A DNA stretch of 64,000 nt from Luidia sarsii (taxonomy: Eukaryota > Echinodermata > Asteroidea > Paxillosida > Luidiidae): positions 9,379,942 through 9,443,941 of the forward strand of contig OX465113.1 of assembly GCA_949987565.1 (NCBI GenBank), read 5' to 3'. Below, piece by piece: positions 1 through 8,747 of this stretch; the stretch's first letter is position 1; the number at the start of each line of letters is the position of its first letter. The position numbers and the translations under genes are program-made. The notes under the pieces were generated by a model, which saw only the letters and a list, made by a program, of their open reading frames with translations, was not told where the DNA came from and did not search any database.

Positions 1-90
1 ATGTCAGCCTATGATATTGTTGAATACTTGTTCCTGTCAGTTCAATTTAAAAAAAAGTATGGGATTCTTTTCTTTTTTTTCAAATCGTGA

Positions 91-2759
91 TCAGAATTCG
101 TCCCGTCCTGAGGTTCCAGTCTTGGTAGCTGCGAGAAGGAAGGCGTAGATTTCCCGCACACTGGTCGTGGGTCCCCATGCGTCGATGACCCGACCCTGCC
201 TGTCCACCAGGTATTTCCAGAAGTTCCACGTCGGCTCCTTTCCCGAGGCATCTGAAAGAGCGAGAGGGAGAGAGTCTACGAACTGGATAACCATAGGGAC
301 ACTATTTTGGGTGAAACTGGACCTCTAGATGTGTTTAAAGACTCTACGGCCTCTACCCATTAGACTTGTATGACTCGTGACTGGGACTTGAGTCCTAGCC
401 GACTCGTTTATTTTCCACGACTCGACTTTCGTGACTTGCAACTCGATGAAACCCGGCAACAGCATTCTTCCCGGAGGTCATTCCTCCTGATGTTTTGGAT
501 ATTCTGATTGGCCAACGTCAGAGTATAGAGCCTACATGAGTAAACATGTGATGATGTAATGACAATTGACCAATCAGACTAAAGCCGTGTCCGCACTGGA
601 CTTATTTTTTACCGAGCCCGTGGGTAACATTCCAATGGGTAAATCTTCCCGGCGTCCGCACTTGGACTTTTCGACTCGGGTAAACTATCCGAGACGATCG
701 GTAAAACTAAGCGACTATGTGCATGTACTCTAGGTACACAAACACGTTGTTACCCTGCGCCCGCCCGAGTCTTGCATACAGTAATGTAACGTGCGGGGCG
801 CCGGATGTGATTTTTTACCGAGACGTTTACCGAGACGTCGTGTCCGGATTGGACTTATCGACTCGGTTAAACTGACCTGGTCAATTGAACCGGGCAGAAG
901 TTGGTCGGTTATACTACCCACTGGAGTCGGGTAAGTGACCTGGGAGGAAAACGTCATGGGCTGCCGCACTGGACTTAAAATGGTCAATTTACCCTTAGTT
1001 TACCCATTTTTTAAGTCCAGTGCGGACGCGGCTTAGGGGACCGGCAGAATACCATCTGCGGGAAGAATGCCGTTGTCGGTTGATATAACCCCCTACCAAA
1101 AAAAATCAAATAATGATTGCCCTCAGCGACACTCAAGCAGGCTAATAAGATGTACTGAAATCGGAAGCGAGCGCCCTTTTCCCAGTATTGCATTGGGATA
1201 CATGGGTTTATGACATTTGCATTTTGGTCATTTTAGTCAGTAGGCAATTTGATTTTTTTAAAAATAGTTTTAAGGTTTGTTTTGACACCGGAGGGTTTCG
1301 CTCGACGTTTCGAACAGTGCGCACTGTTCGTCTTCAGGAAGAAAATTGAAGACGAACAGAGCACACTCTTCGAAACGTCGAGTAGAACCCTCCGTTTCTT
1401 ACCAGAACCGCACTCGCTCACAAAAGAGCCATTCCTGTCCGTGGTGTCACCGCAAACCTTCGAATATGTCTGTATTATTGTAGAAATTCTTAAAGGTAAT
1501 AATATTTGCAAAGTAATGTATAAAGTATAAATGGTGAACTGGAATTTTGTGGATTATAATCTGTATATATTTTGTCGTGTCGTAAACGGTGATGTAGTGA
1601 TACTTGATATTCTGAATATGCATTTTTATTGTATTTTTAGCACGAGAGCAATTTGTATTGTGTATTTTCTATTCGCAAATAGCAATAACTGAAATAAATA
1701 CTTACATAAATGGTGCAAACTGCTTACTGACTAAAATTAGCAAAATGCAAATCTTTAAATATTTAGTGGGCCTGACGTTTCGATTCTATAGCAGGAGCTT
1801 TCTCAAAGGCAGAGTGATACTTTAAAAAGCCGCGTTTCCATGGCACTGGACTTATTTTGGGCAAAGTAACCGAGACTATGGTTACTTTTCCCATAAGTCG
1901 AGTGGAAACGGCCCAGTTAAATTTCGTCTCGGTAACTTTAACCAAGCCGAATGGTTACTTTTACCGGCCAACCCCTGCCCACTAGTAAAAGTGACCAGGT
2001 AAGTTTAGCCGAGCCGATTAGTCCAGTGGAAACGCACCACTCGGTAAAACGCAACTCGGCGTACATGCACTGTGCAAACATTATTGTTTTGCCAGCTCGG
2101 TTACTTTAACCATGGTCTCGGTTAAATTGACTGACTCGAAAGTCCAAGTGGGAACGACGGTCAAATTTGACCATTGTAAATTTAACCATCGTCTCGGTTA
2201 AATTTTAGTCCAGTGGAAACGCGGCTTAAAGCCCCAACACAACATTGGTAAGGACGAAAAACAGAAATGTTCACAGATTTACATGAAACTTATACAGTTT
2301 GAAGATAGTTAGAGTAGAAACCTCGCACTTAAATATTTCTGCCTAAAATGTTATATTTTGGGAGAAAAGAGTAAAAGAAATCGTTTACGTCTCACCGAGA
2401 TCTAAACTAGTTTTCGGTACAGTACGGCGTTGAATGCTGCATTTTCGCGAAACAAATGAAGCGGTTTTCACGACTTTCTCGAGACTCGGTTGGCGGATTG
2501 AGCTGAAATTTTCACAGGTGTGCTAATTCATGCATATGTTGGATCGAACAACAATGGATGCTATTCTTTGACCTCGAGCAATGTTGTGTATGGGCTTTAA
2601 GGCTACATAAATAAATGAATACGCTCGAGTGTGGTAGACCTTACCGATCAGATACTCGTAGGCCGGATGGGCGTGCGGTCCCAGCACGTCGATCTTGCCG
2701 AAGACGGGGAAGGTGGCGCCGTAGGTCTCCCGGGCGAAGGCCCGCACCTCCTCGGCGGT

Positions 2760-2792
<33 letters not shown>

Positions 2793-5700
2793 GAAGGCCA
2801 GGACGTGGAGGCGCTCGGCCATCTCGGGCTGGCGGCCCAGCCAGACCAGGTCCTCGTAGTGACCGCGCGTGTAGCCGCACTCGCTGGCCACGTTCACCAC
2901 CAGGGAGGGCTGCCATTATACGGGGACAAGATGGAATAGGTCAAACGCAAAAGTTGTGAAAGAGCGGCTTCTTACGGCTCGCGTAATTATTTTTTTCGTA
3001 GGAGGGTTAGGGGCACTTTTCATAGATTATCATAAATGTGCGTGTCAAATTGTTTTAAAAGAAAATTACGACACAAGATTACGATTTATGATAATTGCGC
3101 CTAACCCTCCTACGAAAAAAAATACGCTTACGGTTCCCTTTCGAAAAAAAAACGACCGAGCTTGCTGCTTCGGCTCCGGCTTGGTCTCAGCTATAGCAAA
3201 TCTCGATAAGTCAAACTCTGATAACTCAAAACTCCTGGTTAGTCAAGCAAGGATTCTATTCCCTTCGGTAGTAAAACAATGGTACATCCTCTCTTTACTC
3301 AAAGCTCTGCTAAAGGGATAACATCACATTGGTCGAGGTCTAAAGAATACCATCCATATACGTTGTGTGATCCAACATATGCATGAAATAGCCCACCTGT
3401 GAACATTTTAGCTCAATCAGTCAACCGAGTTTCCAGAAAAAAAGAAAAAAAAACCGCTTCGTTTGTTTCCCGAAAATGTGGCAACTTCGACGTCTGTAAA
3501 AGCTCCTACACAACATTGGTAAGATTGAAAAAATAGACATTGGTCGAGGTCAAAGAATAGCATTCATACGTTGTATCAGACAACATATACATGAAATAGC
3601 ACACCTCTGAAAATATTAACTCAATCCGCCAACCGAGTCTCGAGAAAGTAGTGAAAACCTGCTTCTTTTGTTTCGCGAAAATGCAGCATTCCGACGAATT
3701 GTTCTCCAAATATACTGTACTCGGACTGTATTGTTACTGAACTGAATATTCATATGCGAAACCAAGGAAACGCGCGCATTTGATTGGTCAATGTCGCTCC
3801 CCGTAGACCCCGTGTACTTGAAAAACTGCAATCGCTCGCGGCCAGCGGGCTGTACCCACGTATAAGACGCACATCCAAGTTTCCATTTATCCGGCGGTGG
3901 AAAATAAACTAGAATCCGCCTATAGGCAGGAATTTACGGTATTCACGGACTGCCTCGGTTTCGCTACACTCCTTTGAATGGGCGATCTGTACAAAATGGC
4001 GGCGCCCTGCTCCCGCTGGTCCATAGGACGTTGCTACCTTGCCCGAGGGACATCGGTGGAGCAACGCGCTAACTTCCTGATGGGCAATTGTGTTTGGCAT
4101 TCCCTCGTCCGACGCCGGGCAGACAAAATTGGTCTGGCATGCGCGATGACGGGTTGTTAAGGTTTATAGGTTTAGTTGCATGCAGCGTCATCGGATGCCG
4201 AGTTTTCAGTAACAAGCGCATTAGAATCGCGAAGACTAATACTTCCATTTCTTACCATGGGCCCTTAGAGATTTGAAGGTTTTCATGGTGAATGAGTAGG
4301 TTTGCGAAGAGACCATGTAAAATTTCTCTTTGTGAGCATGTGTGGTTCTGAAAAGAACCGGAGGAACTCTGCTCGTATTCAGGAGACTGTTTTCCAAAAC
4401 CCGGCTTTGTCTCCGTTTCTTTGGTCCATTTTAAATTATACAAGGCATGAAAATGGGAGGCCTTTGGCTTGATTTCAGCTTTTGGAGAACAGAGACGAAG
4501 CCGGAGCCGAAGCTTAAGCCGGCTTTGGGGAAAGGTTCACGGCCACAACCTCTTACGTGGTATTTCCACCATGCGAACCTTCAAATCTTATCAAAAATCA
4601 AGGTATATAATGATAGGCCTATGTCTATAGATATAAAACATTGTGTATGATTACAGTGAATGGCTCTTCAAATGCCGCTCAGTATGCATCATTCGTTTGA
4701 AATTTGCATAGAGTTGCTGTACACAGAACATGTTAAATGAGATTTCAAGGTTTGCATGGTGAGAATAGCAGGATAAATAGGTTTGCGGAGACACCATGTA
4801 AATTCTCTTTTGTGAGTAAGTGTGGTTCTGAAAAGAACCGGAGGAACTCGACGTTTCGAACAGTATACTCTGCTCGTCTTCAGGAGAATGCTGGATTCCA
4901 ACTGGGAGTGGGGCTATGTGGAGAGGGATCCTGGTGAGAGGATTAGCTCAGTGAAGGGTGAAGGCGGGAACTGTAAAGGCGGGAACAAGGGATGCTACAC
5001 AGAACATGTTCAAAAGTTAGTGGGCCTGACGTTTCGATTCTTTCTCATATAACATGATGTTTGCGTCGAGGAGAATGTAATTCAATTGGGTTTTGGACCT
5101 TTCTCAATAGGATCGAAACGTCAAGCCCTCTAACTTTGGTGATTTGTGTATTGCGAGTCATTTTAGTCAGTGAGCAGTTTGCAACAGTTTTTTTTTATTT
5201 AAGATCAGAACATCTCAAAATTTAGTGGCCCTGACGTTTCGATCCTAGCAGGACCTTTCTCAAAGGCAGTCTCTCACTTTCTCAAAGGCAGAGTAATTTT
5301 AGTCAGTCAGCAGTTTGCAACATTTGTGTATATCACTTTAAGTTCAGAACATGTTCGAATGTATTTTCATGGGCCCGTCTAGATTCATTGCATAGCTGTT
5401 GTAAGGAGAGGTTCATGGTAAAAAATGTTTGACGCTAATATCCATGGCTTTCCGAACAAAATACCCACGCCATTCAAGATGCGCAGTGACACATTTTTAA
5501 AAGAATCTTCGGCGAGCGCTTGAGGTAAGCCGTTCAGGTTTGAATAGGCTACATACACTCTATGGGTGAAACCTCCCATTGTTTCACCTCGCGTTGCTCT
5601 TGGGTTATGCATAGAAGCCACAACGCAGTCACCATTGACCACAGGCAAACCCTTGCGTTGAAAAGCGACATCGATTAAAAGGAACTCGAGGCGGGCGGGG

Positions 5701-7552
5701 GGGGGGGGGATTCTTGCATTTCTAAGCAAAGCATTAAAGCGCCAAGGAAAGCCGTGGGGAGGGAGGATTTGGAGAGATGTGGTTAGTTGGTGGATTAAAG
5801 GGATTTGGATCCAAAGAAACTCAAAACAGACTGCGACAGCGTACATTCCAGGCATCTCCAGGCATATACATAATGATTATATTCATATTTCTTGTAATCT
5901 TAAATCAGGAGATCTTAAAATTTAGTGGGCCTGACGTTTCGATCCTAGCAGAACCTTTCTCAAAGACAGAGGGACAAGGACAAAACAGGAAGGGGAAGAG
6001 AGTGAATAGGACAGTTTCCTAAGTTGAAAGAAACAGGTGGGGTTATTCATGTTAATAAGAGCAAAAAACAAGAGACAAACACAGAACATAGACTTGAATA
6101 CCAACGAACGGACAGCAACACTTACATACACACGTAGACAGGTCAGCAAGGAGGATCACCACGAGGGGATACAGCAACATTTCCTGTTTCTTTCAACTTA
6201 GGAAACTGTCCTATTAACTCTCTCCCCCTTCCTTCGTGTACATGTATCTGTTTTGTCCTTTTTCACTCTGCCTTTGAGAAAGGTCCTGCTAGGATCGAAA
6301 CGTCAGGCCCACTAAATTTTAAGAATTGCTTTTTGGTAATTTTAGTCAGTAAGCAGTTTGCAACATTTGTGTATAAATCTCACCTTAAATAAGGAAGTTA
6401 TATCTAGACATCAAAAGAGTTGCCATTCTTTTGATAGCGCTGTTTTTGAAGAAAAAAAATGGCAAAGAAAATGTTGCCTGGACGGGAACCCGAGACCTCT
6501 GGTTTTGCGTACCGGCGCTCTTGCCATTGAGCTATCCAGCCCTTAGATCTAGATGACGGCCTTCCCAGGTAGTCAACTATAGTTTCCGTGGTGGGGTGGG
6601 GTTATTAATTTATTTAATTTTCACGTGGACACACCTCCTTTGTAGCAGTTTGGGAAAACTAATTCTATTTCACAACGCCGTGGTTAAAAATAAAATAAAT
6701 GAAAGCTACTTAAGTTATGGGCCTATGAATGACGGTTCGTTCATCATCGGAGGTTCCTTGTCAGAATCCTTGATCTTAAAACATGATAAGTATCTACAGT
6801 ATTACTGTATCCTTTGTGCCCTTTAAAACGATATTTAAATCTCAACTCCAGTATGCAAAAACACTAACAAGCAAACGAGCTGCCACGGGTACGAGTTGGC
6901 ACGGGTAGGCCTACTACGAATTAATTGACCAAAATGGGTACGAGTTGATCGTACAGGTGGGTTTGGTTTCCGTACAGATGTGTACTTATTCTTCCGTCAT
7001 ACTACATCAGTACATGTACTGTACATCCTTCCTATGGGGGGAGTTATCATTATCCTAACGTATGACCTGACGATAACTGTGCAATTTGTGTAAGCGTGGA
7101 GGAATAAGTGAAGTCTGTAAGTTTTAACGTCTAATTCTAAAACCCTGTCACTGTAACGCTGATGAATAGGCCTAGTAAGTGAGTTTGGAAAACATTTTAT
7201 CAAGCAGCTAGATTATTGAGTAAACTACCTCCATGCTAATACCATGCTTTTTATGTTCGGGCTTGTATTACTAATACTACAGTATTTATTATTAGGCATG
7301 CAAAATAGTAATGTGGTTAACGTTAACGCGGTGGGATATGTGGCGCAGAAAAGGAATGTTGAATTGAACAACCTTTCCCCTGAACACCGATAAGGGAATC
7401 TCCCTGCCATTTGTGCCGTCGACCCTGAATGAATAAAAGTCGGTATAGGCGTGGGCAAGTGCAGGGAAGTTCCAAACGGCGAGGAAAGCGTACAAAATGC
7501 AGAGAAGTTCCACGCTTCTCAGCCACGTCAAAACTACAGTGGGGGCTGCCAT
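91..7552 (-). CDS. GPX7/8-like: GPX7/8-type glutathione peroxidase, complete, three exons
   Basis: Coding exons on the minus strand are 7552-7373, 2909-2645 and 251-91, joined at GT-AG introns, giving 606 nt and 201 residues. Residues 1 to about 35 are a hydrophobic signal or membrane anchor. Exon 2 carries the NVASEC motif with the peroxidatic residue as cysteine (Cys71), then FPCNQFG and the catalytic Gln107. Exon 3 has WNFWKYLV, giving the Trp and Asn of the catalytic tetrad. The TSGKEPTWNFWKYLV-like block and short length match the GPX7/GPX8 branch (human 187 and 209 residues), which works in the ER lumen, reducing peroxide and feeding oxidising power to protein disulfide isomerases. The C-terminus ends RDEF, resembling a KDEL-type ER retrieval signal (human GPX7 ends REDL). 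Family placement is sure; GPX7 versus GPX8 is not resolved. Introns 252-2644 and 2910-7372 are packed with repeats. Confidence 0.93.
580..1036. repeat. MITE, CACTGGACTTA-ended family, copy 1
   Basis: Imperfect inverted termini are seen at about 582-605 and 1010-1035, both containing GTCCGCACTGGACTTA or its complement. The interior repeats short motifs of the type GACTCGGTAAA. It lies in GPX intron 2. No coding capacity is visible, so this is a non-autonomous inverted-repeat element. Confidence 0.7.
1283..1480. repeat. Family B palindromic hammerhead element
   Basis: Two hammerhead cores face away from each other around a centre near 1340. The minus-strand core has CTGAAGA at 1337-1331, stem II strands 1329-1324 and 1317-1312, GAA at 1311-1309 and ACGTC at 1308-1304. 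The plus-strand copy (about 1348-1382) has TTGAAGA in place of CTGAAGA. The right side continues to the family B terminal motif GTGTCACCGCAAACC near 1465-1478. It lies in GPX intron 2. Confidence 0.7.
1301..1340 (-). ncRNA. Hammerhead ribozyme, family B
   Basis: Read on the minus strand, the consensus core CUGANGA (here N is A) is followed by one extra C, a 6-bp stem II (GAACAG with CUGUUC), GAA, a minimal self-complementary stem III (ACGU) and the cleavage triplet GUC. Type I hammerheads with very short stem III are known in Penelope-like elements and some satellites, where they act best as dimers. Activity is inferred, not shown. Confidence 0.7.
1690..1821 (-). repeat. Family A hammerhead element fragment
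   Basis: It contains the tail motif GTGCAAACTGCTTACTGAC near 1713-1732, then a degenerate hammerhead on the minus strand (1768-1817), with ACGTTTCGATTC replacing the usual stem II sequence. It is cut at 1822 by the insertion of a TTAA-flanked MITE. Confidence 0.6.
1822..2229. repeat. MITE, GTTTCCACTGG-ended family, copy 2
   Basis: Terminal inverted repeats AAGCCGCGTTTCCA... and ...TGGAAACGCGGCTT lie just inside TTAA at 1822-1825 and 2226-2229. TTAA target sites are typical of piggyBac-related elements. The interior is non-coding, with repeated GGTTAAATTT-type motifs. The right TTAA is shared with the left end of the next MITE. Confidence 0.75.
2226..2600. repeat. TTAA MITE (GCCCCTACACAACATTGGT family), copy 1
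   Basis: The ends are AAAGCCCC(A/T)ACACAACATTGGT and its inverted complement, flanked by TTAA at 2226-2229 and 2597-2600. The interior includes TTCGCGAAAC, CTCGAGACTCGGTTGGCGG and ATTTCATGCATATGTTGGAT, seen again in every other copy. It is about 375 bp and non-coding. TTAA duplication suggests mobilisation by a piggyBac-like transposase; that is inference. Confidence 0.8.
2981..3127. repeat. Palindromic MITE
   Basis: Arms 2981-3020 and 3088-3127 are inverted copies (GCGTAnTTTTTTTCGTAGGA and complement, then GGTTAGG and ATTATCATAAAT). The centre is AT-rich. No coding capacity. Confidence 0.65.
3326..3725. repeat. Two truncated TTAA MITE copies
   Basis: Fragments at about 3326-3520 and 3536-3712 both carry the interior of the GCCCCTACACAACATTGGT family (GTTGTnTGATCCAACATATGCATGAAATAGC, the CTCGAGA block, CGCGAAAATG). 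The terminal motif CTCCTACACAACATTGGTAAGA at 3504-3525 joins them. Both lie in GPX intron 1. Confidence 0.7.
3726..4260. other. Unexplained intronic stretch
   Basis: Apart from CCAAT-like and palindromic TCTCGAGA words near its edges, I see no gene, tandem repeat or inverted repeat here. It lies inside GPX intron 1. Open frames are short and lack recognisable motifs. Confidence 0.4.
4265..4545. repeat. Family B fragment and GAAGCC-rich inverted element
   Basis: 4265-4385 holds the family B tail (GGTTTGCGAAGAGACCATGT, GTGGTTCTGAAAAGAACCGG) with a truncated hammerhead. At 4388-4545, CCAAAACCCGGCTTTGTCTC and GACGAAGCCGGAGCC...AAGCCGGCTTTGGGG form imperfect inverted ends, a type seen again at 20475-20660. 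Confidence 0.5.
4741..4905 (-). repeat. Family B hammerhead element
   Basis: The tail motif AAGGTTTGCATGGTGAGAAT (4749-4768) and GGTTTGCGGAGACACCATGT (4780-4800) lead, on the minus strand, into the best-preserved family B hammerhead at 4843-4899. Related copies occur near 4265, 13970, 37630, 44390 and 57450. Confidence 0.7.
4843..4899 (-). ncRNA. Hammerhead ribozyme, family B, best-preserved copy
   Basis: On the minus strand: stem I 5' part GGAA (4899-4896), internal loop, CUC (4886-4884), core CUGAAGA (4883-4877), one extra C (4876), stem II GAGCAG (4875-4870) paired with CUGUUC (4863-4858), GAA (4857-4855), ACGU (4854-4851), C17 (4850), then stem I 3' part GAG and UUCC (4849-4843). Every helix expected of a type I hammerhead closes, including a stem I with an internal loop, the usual place for loop-loop contacts. 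Confidence 0.8.
5015..5365. repeat. Cluster of family A hammerhead copies
   Basis: Three partial copies: minus at 5018-5042 (core lost after GATTC), plus at 5098-5140 (5' half lost), and minus at 5222-5270 with a nearly complete ribozyme. The tail motif TTTTAGTCAGT(G/C)AGCAGTTTGCAAC occurs at 5160-5185 and 5287-5312. Inverted arrangement suggests decayed palindromic units. Confidence 0.65.
5700..5870. other. Intronic stretch with G run
   Basis: 5366-5880 has a G homopolymer at 5694-5709 but no supported gene. Open frames on both strands overlap and show no domain. I regard it as non-coding intron of GPX. Confidence 0.35.
5910..6370. mobile_element. Tail-to-tail pair of Penelope-like element ends with hammerheads
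   Basis: A family A hammerhead on the minus strand (5926-5966) and one on the plus strand (6270-6308) face outward. The sequence inside each is the same CT-rich PLE 3' region: GGACAGTTTCCTAAGTTGAAAG near 6010 is inverted at 6185-6208, and CCCCCTTCCTTCGTGTACATGT at 6224 recurs at 27960 beside the GIY-YIG fragment. The right tail has AAGCAGTTTGCAAC. Inverted partial copies are common for Penelope-like elements. Confidence 0.7.
6270..6308 (+). ncRNA. Hammerhead ribozyme, family A, with U3-A8 core pair
   Basis: Stem I GCCU (6270-6273) pairs with AGGC (6305-6308). The core at 6274-6280 is UUGAGAA where the consensus is CUGANGA, so positions 3 and 8 change together from C-G to U-A. One extra A (6281) precedes stem II GGUCCU (6282-6287) with AGGAUC (6291-6296), loop GCU. 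GAA (6297-6299), stem III ACGU (6300-6303) and C17 (6304) follow. Catalytic competence is uncertain because G8 is the usual general acid. Confidence 0.65.
6460..6580 (-). repeat. tRNA-derived SINE
   Basis: On the minus strand a tRNA-like head shows an A box (TAGCTCAATGGCAAGAG) and B box (GGGTTCCCGTCC), followed by TTTCTTTGCCATTTTT, the same tail as other copies at 39470, 43560, 57670 and 62815. The leading GGGCTGGATAGC and CTAGTT...AAAGACT flanks match the family. It is not a functional tRNA gene: the acceptor stem does not close. Confidence 0.7.
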
Positions 7553-7862
7553 CTTGTTTTATGAACTCTCCACGCGGGCGAGACTTGCAACGAGATTTGT
7601 GAAGTTGCGACAGCAATTTCAATCATCTCTTCAAAAATATAAAACAAATATAAATAGTAAAGACTACAATCATTTAAAAGAAATATATGTCATTGATTCT
7701 AGATATAATTTTACCCAAAAAGAAGAATTCCGAGCGTTTTTCTTGTGTTTAACACTGACTGACCAATCAGTGAAAGGCACTCGGCATTCTTCTCGAACCA
7801 ATCACAACGCGCGACATTTAAATGCCTCTACACAACAATCAACAAGAGTGAAATACTCACGC
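7553..7862. promoter_or_regulatory. Divergent GPX-Cdc20 promoter region with CCAAT boxes and CHR-like site
   Basis: CCAAT occurs at 7763-7767 and 7798-7802, 35 bp apart, followed by a GCGCG word (7808-7812) and TTTAAA (7817-7822). Two or three CCAAT boxes about 31-35 bp apart upstream of a CDE/CHR (TTTGAA or TTTAAA) is the known arrangement of G2/M genes, including Cdc20, bound by NF-Y and the DREAM complex. GPX begins 210 bp away on the other strand. Transcription starts are not visible, so assignment is inference. Confidence 0.55.
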
Positions 7863-8747
7863 GTCGTGCTGTGCAGGAAAGCTATCTCTGTCATTCTTCT
7901 GCCGGGTAATTTTGCTTTTTGTGGTCCGCGAATCTCACTTTTCTATGCACATTGTATCAATGTGTTTTATTTAAATGTATCCCATAATGTATTTGTGGCT
8001 TCGCTGCTTATTGTATCGTCATTTCTAGTGGTTTTGCGTTACAAAGTTTGACTTGTTTTACTTAATCGATTGAGCTTGACTCGAAGTCGAAACCTGTTGA
8101 ACCCATGTTGATTTTTGTTAAAAAGCTTGAGTTTATCAGCTCAGTTTGAATTGCTTGTATCAATTATAATTATATAACTGAAGTGTCGCTTAGGCTGTTT
8201 TTCCCTTTGCCTAGTCTTACCATGCTTAGTCCAAGTAATTACTTGGAAGTTGGACCAGACTCAGACAATTGTCACACTTTTTTTATCGAATGTAGTCACC
8301 CGTCCCTCAAAATTTCAAAATTCGATAAAAAAAAGGGTGACTTGTCGGGTCCACGCTACTCGGACTATTCTTAGTACTAATGACTACGACTTTAGTTCTA
8401 GGGGAAACCGCTTGCAAATATATTTTAATATTTATTTTAAATTATTTTTTAAAAAGTTACTAGTTACTAGTTTTACTACAATACTAGTGCTTATATTACG
8501 TAAGTAATGATAAGTATATTAATTTCTCAAAATTGTTTTGCTCATTCAATGTTGTCACAAATGTTAGACTGCCTGTATAAAATTAATAACTGCATGTTGT
8601 AATCGGTAACCTTGTAATCTGGGTAACTATCTGGAGAAAAAAAATTGCTGTGTTTTTCCTCAACAATTTTGTAATTTCAGCACGGCAAGATAATTTTTTT
8701 TTCAGCAAAACCAGACTGATAATTTCTGTATATTTCTGTCTCCACAG

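Noticed and set aside
6464..6545. Functional tRNA gene
   Set aside because: A and B boxes are present, but the acceptor stem does not close and the same sequence with the same tail recurs, so it is a SINE.
7497..8051. 184-codon plus-strand frame over the GPX/Cdc20 promoter
   Set aside because: It overlaps GPX exon 1 in antisense, lacks known motifs and starts on a non-ATG codon.
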